This document shows, in pieces, positions 20,331-27,060 of a stretch of DNA of 27,060 bases. The stretch comes from Carex sylvatica (taxonomy: Eukaryota; Streptophyta; Magnoliopsida; Poales; Cyperaceae): assembly GCA_964058845.1 (NCBI GenBank), contig CAXKVR010000837.1, positions 1 through 27,060 of the forward strand, in the 5' to 3' direction. Positions within the stretch are counted from its first letter, which is position 1; each line of letters starts with the position of its first letter. The notes beneath the pieces are model-generated. The model was not told the DNA's origin. It ran no database searches and was given only the letters and a program-made list of their open reading frames with translations. Position numbers and translations under genes: made by a program.

Positions 20331-20535
20331 TATCCTCTGCATTAACTAAAAAAAGAATCTTTTGAGTTAATGAATTTCAACCATATGATTTTAAACGGAG
20401 TCAATCCGACTCTTACTTATGATATAGGGAGTGCTTTAATATTAGTGCAAATGTAGTCTGCACGAATCTTAAAACATAACGGATGGTAAAGATTTATTAA
20501 CTAAAAAATTCCCTTCCGAGTTAAAGCAGAGGATA
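20331..20535. mobile_element. MITE, TCCTCTGC family, TA-flanked (copy B, opposite orientation)
   Basis: The element is 20333-20533 (201 bp). It begins TCCTCTGCATTAAC and ends GTTAAAGCAGAGGA with flanking TA. Its interior (AAACGGAGTCAATCCGACTC, then TTTAATATTAGTG and CGAATCTTAAAA) is the reverse complement of the interior of copy A at 8692-8880. It is more diverged at its right end than copy A. Confidence 0.8.
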
Positions 20536-22120
20536 CGAATTGGGGGGGGGGTTGGTTCGAACGAGTAGTGGGAGGTACTGTAGATGTTTCTGTTTTAAAG
20601 CTGCTGTAATTAAGCTGGTGGCGGCATTGTGTAGTTGCTTCTTTTTCTGAGTACATTTATTATGGTGATATTATTACCCACGTTACTTTTGAGCTTCATA
20701 TTCTCACTTTCCTCTGTCCTATTGTATTATGTAATAACAGCCACCTACTTTCTTCCATGTCGTTTAAATGACAGACCTCTCTCGGTGGAATTTTCAGATC
20801 TTTCAGAGTTTATTTAAAGCCTAAATATATATATGTGCAGCACTTTTTTTTTGGTTAAAACTTAAAAACCCGATTGCATTGACCACTACTTAATTATCAC
20901 CTGGTATGGAGTATGGAGTATGGAGTATGGAGTATGGAGTATGGAGTATGGAGAAAAGTACCTCCCTTTGAGTTTATCATTTAATTAGAATTGAAATCGA
21001 ACCTCAAGATGCTTGAAGCTGTGCTCATCTCGTATTAATATTAGACCTCCAGCAGCAACATTACCTGTTAGTTGTGTTTTTGTCTCTATATTAGAACCCA
21101 TTGTTCTTTCAATCAGCTCGATCGGACATCCTCACAGACACATACAGTTTAATTTCATCTGTTCCAAATCAACCAAAGGTTAATCTTTCTCTTCCTCGTA
21201 CTTTTCTAATCTCAACCGCCGTTTATGTTTGCATTCTCTCGTTTATTATTCTTTTTAAAGCTTGATAATATATACTTCTTTGATTGCATAGAACATAGTG
21301 TAATTAATTATATTGATAAAGAAAGGTTCATTCAAAACCCATAATTTCAATTCTGTTTGGATCAGCTTAGCACTGGATAGATCTGATACGTACATAGCCT
21401 TTTGCTCCTTTTTAATGGCCTCAGCTGAAAATAATGGCCTATCAAACTTGTGTTAGTTAAGATTTGATTTTATCTGTTTCAACAATTTCCACACAGTGTA
21501 TGCCCTTTTTTAATATTTTAAGGTGTCACGTCTTTCAGAGGGTCAATTCAAATGTTTAATAAAACAATCCATAATTTAATAATCTATGTTGGTATGTTTT
21601 CATTGTGTCGACATAATTTCTAAGTTGTAACCAAAGTGCTTCTGGTGGGTCATGCATAATTAATTAGAACAGTTCTAACTTGAATCCGCAGACTTAGCGC
21701 AGTGGCACGTCTCTCTACATAGAGATGCACTCTCAACCATTGAGAATAATATCTAAAAGATATCGGAGTATATCAAAAACATTTTAATAAAAAATAATAA
21801 TATTTCTAACTTACATCTATTTCTTAATAAAATATATTTTTTATTTTTTTTATAGCGCTTGTATTAAATTTGACTCGGTTTAGAAGTTAGTAGTCTTTTA
21901 ATATTAAATATTTTAAAATTTTGAACAACGAAATGTTCTATTTATGATCAATCAAAATTTTAATTAGTAAAACATGTTCTATATACATAATTAAAAGTAC
22001 ATATGTAATTAATTTTATGACTATTTCTCATAATATCAAATGTATATACCTTGAAAGTTTAATAAACACTAAAACTAGTCAACTAATTATAAAATGGGCC
22101 CCGATAATTGTCCCCCCACT
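20536..22120. other. Intergenic region; G-run and possible untranslated first exon
   Basis: A G10 run lies at about 20541-20550. At 21100-21178 a CT/CA-rich stretch ending CAACCAAAG|GTTAATC looks like a plant 5' leader exon with a donor site. I see no coding exon that would follow it within the window, so no gene is called. The open frame at 20635-20817 has no family resemblance. Confidence 0.35.
20904..20953. repeat. Heptanucleotide microsatellite (GTATGGA)7
   Basis: Seven perfect tandem copies of GTATGGA run from 20904 to 20952. A seven-base unit is uncommon outside minisatellites and is likely polymorphic. Confidence 0.95.
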
Positions 22121-22140
22121 CTCATTTTTTCATTATCTCT

Positions 22141-23152
22141 CCATTTTTATTTGTTCAATATCATTCACATTTCTCACGATCTATAAGAAATTTTGCGAAT
22201 CTAAAACTACCAATGCCTTCTACGCAATTTTATCTTTCAAATGATATCATGATGACATACTTTTGAACTCGTCGTCACACAAGTATTTATACCTCGTCAT
22301 TTAAGTATTTATACCTAGTACTTTTCACATATGGCACTGCTGACATTTAAAAGTATTAATATCAAGTATTACAACTATTTATACCTATGCACTGAAATAT
22401 TTATATCTATGTGGTCAACTATTTTTGTTAGAGAAAGGTTGATGCAGGGACGATTGGAGAATGTTGATGCGGAGATGCGGGGTCCACGATTGGGGATAAA
22501 TACTTACAAGTATATGTATAAATACTTTCACGATTAGGTATAAATACTTGTGTGACGATGAGCCCGAAAGTATGTCATTATGAATCTCATTTGAAAGATA
22601 AAATTGCGTAGAATACATTCGTGGTTTTAGATTCGCAAAATTTCTCATAGATCATGAGAAATGTGGACGACACTGAAAAAAGGAAAAAAAAAACTCACCT
22701 CTAAAAACGTGTATGATTCTTCTCTCCATGTAGTTTGAGTAGTCCCGCATATAGTCATATCAAGTTAGAAATGCAAATATTAATATCTTAGTTCGCAAGT
22801 ATTAATTTATTATCTTCCAAGTATTTATACCTATAAATTTAATTAAACTTAGAAGACCACATTGTTTTGAATAAATTTAATTAAACTAGTTAGTTAAGTT
22901 AGTTTATGAAAGTTAAATACGATTGGGGATAAATATATACAAGTATAGGTATAAATACTTGCACGATGAGGTATAAATACTTGTGTGACGATGAGTCCGA
23001 AAGTATGTTATCATAGATCTCATTTGAAAGATAAAATTGCGTAGAATACGTCCGTGGTTTTAGATTTGTAAAATTCCTCATAGATCGTGAGAAATGTAAA
23101 CGCCATTGAAAAAAGAAAAAAAAGAAAAAAAAATCACCTCTAAAAATGTGTA
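22141..23152. repeat. Three-copy inverted/direct repeat based on GTATTTATACC
   Basis: A unit of about 200 bp occurs inverted at 22141-22330 and directly at 22489-22713 and 22921-23152. Landmarks are GATAAAATTGCGTAGAATAC (direct copies) and its inverse CTACGCAATTTTATC at 22220, plus TTGTGTGACGATGAG and its inverse near 22268. The short word AAGTATTTATACC or its inverse recurs many times within and between units. The arrangement suggests an unclassified non-autonomous foldback element with a duplicated right arm. I found no target-site duplication. Open frames at 22331-22648 and 22899-23081 are repeat shadows. Confidence 0.75.
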
Positions 23153-23324
23153 TAGAGATTTAAGAAATAGAGAATGATGGAGGCATGAGAGTGAAGGGTT
23201 TCATATAATTATTCTTATAAAATAAAGAGCTCATAAATACTTCGTACAAAAATGATTAGAAATAGGCATGCAGCGAGTGCTTAATATATTGAGATCAAAG
23301 TATCCGCCTAAAAAATAGGCATTC

Positions 23325-23617
23325 TAAGAGCATCTCCAATAATGATTGCTTATGGATTGCTTATGCTGATGTGTCAATTGTTTTTGTAATTGCTGGGTTG
23401 TATGGCTATTGCTTATTTAGCAATTGTTGAAAATAATTACTTAATAAGAAATCATTTTCTAAAGATGAGTTGGTCAAATGTTTAATTCTTATTGGTTAAT
23501 TGTTTAATTATTAATTGTTTAGTTGATTGTACCAATGTAGGAGTGAATTGCTTAATTTGTAAAATTTTTATAATTATTATTTAACAATTAATTTCAATTG
23601 CTGAATTGATGCTCTAA
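23325..23617. mobile_element. Harbinger-type MITE with TAA target duplication
   Basis: The element is 23328-23614 (287 bp). It starts GAGCATCTCCAATAAT and ends with the partial inverse ATTGATGCTC. TAA lies on both sides (23325-23327 and 23615-23617). A 3-bp TWA duplication is characteristic of the PIF/Harbinger superfamily, and GAGCATCTCCAA termini are common in plants. The interior is AT-rich with repeated AATTGTTTAATT words. The right end is decayed. Confidence 0.65.
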
Positions 23618-25856
23618 TATTCTATCCATAGCAACAAAGATATGTTATTACGTAAAATTAAATAGAAGGATAGTGACTGCAGCTTGGCGATTATAATCAT
23701 TGTTGCCATAAATATTTGTTTATAAGATAACATGTCGCCATGTTGATTTCTTTTGCAGGAAGTTGCGTATGTTCTATTACCTTTTTTCAATCTTTAGATA
23801 ATTGTTTCAGGCTTTCAGCCAAACTTTTAAAAAATATATTATTTAACAACAGATGACATATAATGATTTAATTAACGAAGCGGCTAATTTTTTTTCATAA
23901 ATACCAATATTTTTTTTACAGTAGTTTTAGTTTTAAAAATTCAAATTATAATAATACATATATACTTAAAAACATTATACAATATAAAATTTAAATAATT
24001 AATATTATAAAATCGAACATTATAAAGCAGTGAGCTACTAACGTAAAACAAATAATATGAAATCAAGATTAATTAAAGTCCTTTAACTCATTTCCAATGC
24101 AATACTAATTTTGCCATCTCTAGCAAAGAACAATATTTTATTAACTAGACTACACGTAATTCTTGCAAATATCAATATTCTTTGATCAACAAAATACGAT
24201 TAAAAAAAAATTGTCATCAAAATTATCCGAAACAGATCCTTAATTTACTTAATGACGAAAATTTCTTAAATTCGTTTTTCTAGATAATTATGGCAGGAAT
24301 TTTATTGGTTGTTCTTTTAAGCTTGAAGATGCAAGATGGACTCCTGAGTATGTCTCCAATGAAAAGAGGAAAAAAGAAAGCAATCAATAACAAGAAACAA
24401 TTTTTTTCTCTAAAGAATCAGAAAATAAGAAAAATAGAATTGAATGTTTGTAGATTGGCATCCGTCACTAGTCCTACACAAGTAACAAATGTGTTAGAAA
24501 TTCAAGTAGATTATAGGTGCAATAATTTAATTTAATTTAATTTAATTTAGTACAGTCAATTGATTAGGGGTGCATTATATGCGTTGATCGGATATCAGTT
24601 AACTGTATCCATCCAAAAATAATCAACGCATTATTAATTTGTATCCGATCCTCTGCTTCTTGCTCTTTGTAGTCAATGCGCTTCAAGCCCTGAACTTGAA
24701 ATGAAACAAAATAATGTTTATCTACCAAAATTAAATATCTTTGTTCAGTAATACAAATAAAATGTGCATCACTAATACTTGATTTGTTTTTTTCGGTTTA
24801 TATGTCTGAACCTTTGATTCAAAAAATAACAAAAAATATAGGTTGTCTTGAGAATTTCAGAGTTTGTCTGAAAAGTTAAAAGGATCTGATCTCCATTGGA
24901 CGGTCCTGATCAAACTGGATAGCTTGAAAGCGATATCGGCCGCCTGATCAGCCTAAATCGGAGAGGGGATTTTTTTGCCTAACATTGGGCTAAGTTTTTG
25001 TTAATGTTGGGCTTATAAATCTGGGCCCCATTTATAACACGGGTTTTAACTGTGAAATAAATTCCATTTCTCACGTATACAATTATATTACTTAAAAAAA
25101 GAAGAAGAAGCAAGTGTTGAATAAATCCCAACCAAATTGTTTTTTGATAAAGTAAAATAATTCAAAAGTAGGAATATCTTTTCAAATAAATCTAATTATT
25201 TTAACTAAATAACAAGGTATGTAAATAAAACTAATATGTTTAACATTTTTCTTATAACAAAAACATACACTAAATAACAAAAGTACATTATTAATTATTG
25301 CTTCATAATGAAATATCATGCAAATAAATTTCACCATTAATAATTATTGCTCAAGTATTACGATATAATTTTATTTTATATAGTTATCTTTACAAAATAG
25401 TCTTTAATTGTATCATTATATGTTTAGCTAACGAAAAAAAATCCTTACTCATATTCAACTTACTGAATACGATATGAATCGGATAAATAGTTAAAAAAAT
25501 ACTAGTGACACCCCTAGTCTAGATAACAAGTTTGATTGTCAAATTTCAATAACTATAAAGAAACTTCCATTTAAATTTCGACTGCCCATTTTGTTCGTAA
25601 AAAAAGTAAACTACAACAATGATTTCAAAATGGTTATTTTTAATTTATCTTCAAATTATTTATTCTTTCTAAATTAAGCATTTCAATCACCAAAATTCAA
25701 TTTCAAATTATCTCTTTTCTACTCTATTCTATTGAAATTTTGTTATGCTACCATTCCGATCAGAAGTGACATGAATTTGTTAGGTTGGCTACATGCTAGT
25801 AACAACTAGTATCGAAGGAAACCATTTAACTCGATATATCGGTTTTAATATTGATA
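23618..25856. other. AT-rich intergenic region with a (TTTAA)n repeat
   Basis: A TTTAA pentamer repeat (about five copies) lies at 24525-24549. A pair of TAGGGGTG / CACCCCTA octamers at about 24565 and 25512 could be termini of a decayed hAT element of roughly 950 bp, but the flanking octamers agree at only half their positions. At 24283-24390 a short frame reads GRNFIGCSFK, weakly like a GRF zinc-finger fragment. No gene is supported. Confidence 0.4.
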
Positions 25857-26053
25857 CATAGGATCAGAGGCGGAGATAGGAAGGAGGAGTTGACTCCCAT
25901 TTTTTTTTTTCAAAATTTTATATTTATATATAATTTTCTTTGAAATTGTGAGTAAAATAGCATGGTATTTCAAATTGACTCCATTTTCTGCAGAAATTTT
26001 TTATATTATTGACCCCCATAGTCCAAAAATCTGGCTTCGCCCCTGCATAGGAT
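25857..26053. mobile_element. hAT-type MITE with 8-bp target duplication CATAGGAT
   Basis: The element is 25865-26045 (181 bp). Its ends are CAGAGGCGGAGATAGG and the near inverse TCTGGCTTCGCCCCTG, flanked by perfect CATAGGAT on both sides. The interior carries GAGTAAAATAGCATGGTATT, which relates it to the decayed copy at 11559-11723. Confidence 0.88.
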
Positions 26054-27060
26054 GAATTGTACCATACGGATACCAATCTCGTCAATACGTGTGTGTGCAC
26101 TCACACACTATGTACGTATTTAAAGAGCTTATGATCAAGCTATAAAAATGTCTAATATTTACAAAATATTTTTATTTAAATTTCAAATCTACATCTTACC
26201 AAACAAAATGTATTATTTTGTCACTAAAAGAAAACTAGTTCTCCCAAGTTCTAATGCACACTAGTTAAAAAATACATATTAGTTCAACGTCAATTACTTC
26301 GTAAATCTATTATATCGTGTAACTATTGAGCATTCTCAAAAAAATCTATTCCCTTGCAAATGACTAAACTGCCTCGTGGTTTAATTTGTTGGTCGTGCTT
26401 TACTCGTCAGAAATTACAAGAACTAATAACAAATTTTCTATGCTGTGACTTGTGTTCTTGTTTCTCGATGCTGGTAGAAACAGAGATTGAGAAGCTCCTA
26501 GGTATATAAAGCACAATTGAGAGAGAAAGGGAGAGAGAGAGACATAAATGAACACACCGAAAGATGATTTTCTTATTCCTTGCAAATGAAATTAATTTGG
26601 AAAAGGATGAAAACACTTCTCTCTTTGATTGTCGTCAATTTTTTCATGCACTTGTGTTATAAGAGATAGAAATAAGAACAAGAGGCCTCTGTTTTGTTAT
26701 TGTTTACTAACATAAAGTTGAGAATGGAGCGGTATTACATCTAACTAGAAAAAAAAATTATATAATTGTTGTATACTCAAAGATTGAGAATTCGAGTTCA
26801 TCTTACTATTTCGCTGTGTCTGCAGATATTTTAGAAAAAGAATTGAGAATTCGATTAATAGGAGAATTCATGTATATCCTTCAGAATTATTGATATTACG
26901 TATTTCGCACTCTAAAATCCATAAGATCATATTTATCCTTCTTAATTTTAAAAACTCATAAATTTACCGATTTATAACGTTTTCTAATAAAAAAACACAT
27001 TTTAAATTTATGAAGTTTTTATTTTATTCTTTATTAAAAATGAATGTAATTTATGTAAGA
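26054..27060. other. AT-rich intergenic tail, no gene seen
   Basis: Contains a GA-rich microsatellite-like stretch at 26517-26542 and a GTGTGTGTGCACTCACACAC palindrome at about 26089-26108. Open frames at 26400-26616 only mirror the GA/CT run. Nothing else identified. Confidence 0.5.

Noticed and set aside
21690..21760. TTAGCGCAGTGGCACG, resembling the A box of a tRNA-derived SINE
   Set aside because: No convincing B box follows at the right distance and no 3' tail or target duplication could be paired.
24565..25519. TAGGGGTG / CACCCCTA pair as a roughly 950-bp hAT element
   Set aside because: The termini agree for only eight bases and the flanking octamers match at half their positions; too weak to call.
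1..27060. LTR retrotransposons, tRNA or rRNA genes, CRISPR arrays
   Set aside because: I saw no paired long terminal repeats, reverse transcriptase motifs, tRNA cloverleaf patterns, rRNA landmarks or spacer-repeat arrays.

Overview
This is nuclear DNA of a flowering plant, most likely a eudicot. The evidence is a very AT-rich background with no bacterial-style gene packing, genes split by GT-AG introns with T-rich acceptors, and recognisable plant protein families. Many short non-autonomous transposons with readable target-site duplications lie between the genes. I cannot name the species.

Three protein genes can be supported. (1) A minus-strand CutA gene (six coding exons, 3884 down to 2028, 196 aa) encodes a divalent-ion-tolerance protein with an N-terminal extension that looks like an organelle-targeting region; its second intron has a GC instead of GT donor. 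(2) A plus-strand gene (three exons, 4345-6545, 249 aa) is EMB514/DOMINO1-like: acidic N-terminus, a DCL/DUF3223 domain and a C-terminal RGG tail. These two genes are head to head and share a 460-bp intergenic promoter with a perfectly spaced 34-bp tandem duplication, site II (GGCCCA) motifs and telo boxes. (3) A plus-strand SAC51-type HLH regulator (main ORF 18531-19379, 282 aa) follows a long spliced leader. That leader encodes the family's conserved 53-aa upstream ORF, split by an intron (17771-17893 + 18284-18322), and a second, 25-aa upstream ORF (17394-17471). The conserved uORF is known in Arabidopsis to couple translation of the main protein to thermospermine. Here, intron retention at either of two sites would change the uORF programme.

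The rest is transposon-rich intergenic DNA. From left to right: a 1.1-kb Mutator-like element with long imperfect terminal inverted repeats and a 10-bp target duplication (7125-8243); a TA-flanked MITE (8692-8880); an hAT MITE with an 8-bp duplication (10418-10565); a cluster of four related long-hairpin foldback elements (11079-13619) containing an exact 120-bp tandem duplication and another hAT MITE; two more TA-flanked MITEs just downstream of the SAC51-like gene (19635-19828 and 20333-20533); a three-copy inverted/direct repeat built on a GTATTTATACC motif (22141-23152); a Harbinger-type MITE with TAA duplication (23328-23614); and another hAT MITE (25865-26045). The flanks 1-2027 and 26054-27060 and the region 13620-16850 hold no gene I can support.

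I found no undescribed protein system. The most informative features are the SAC51-like leader with its splice-dependent uORFs, the foldback cluster able to form long RNA hairpins, and the shared CutA/DOMINO1 promoter.
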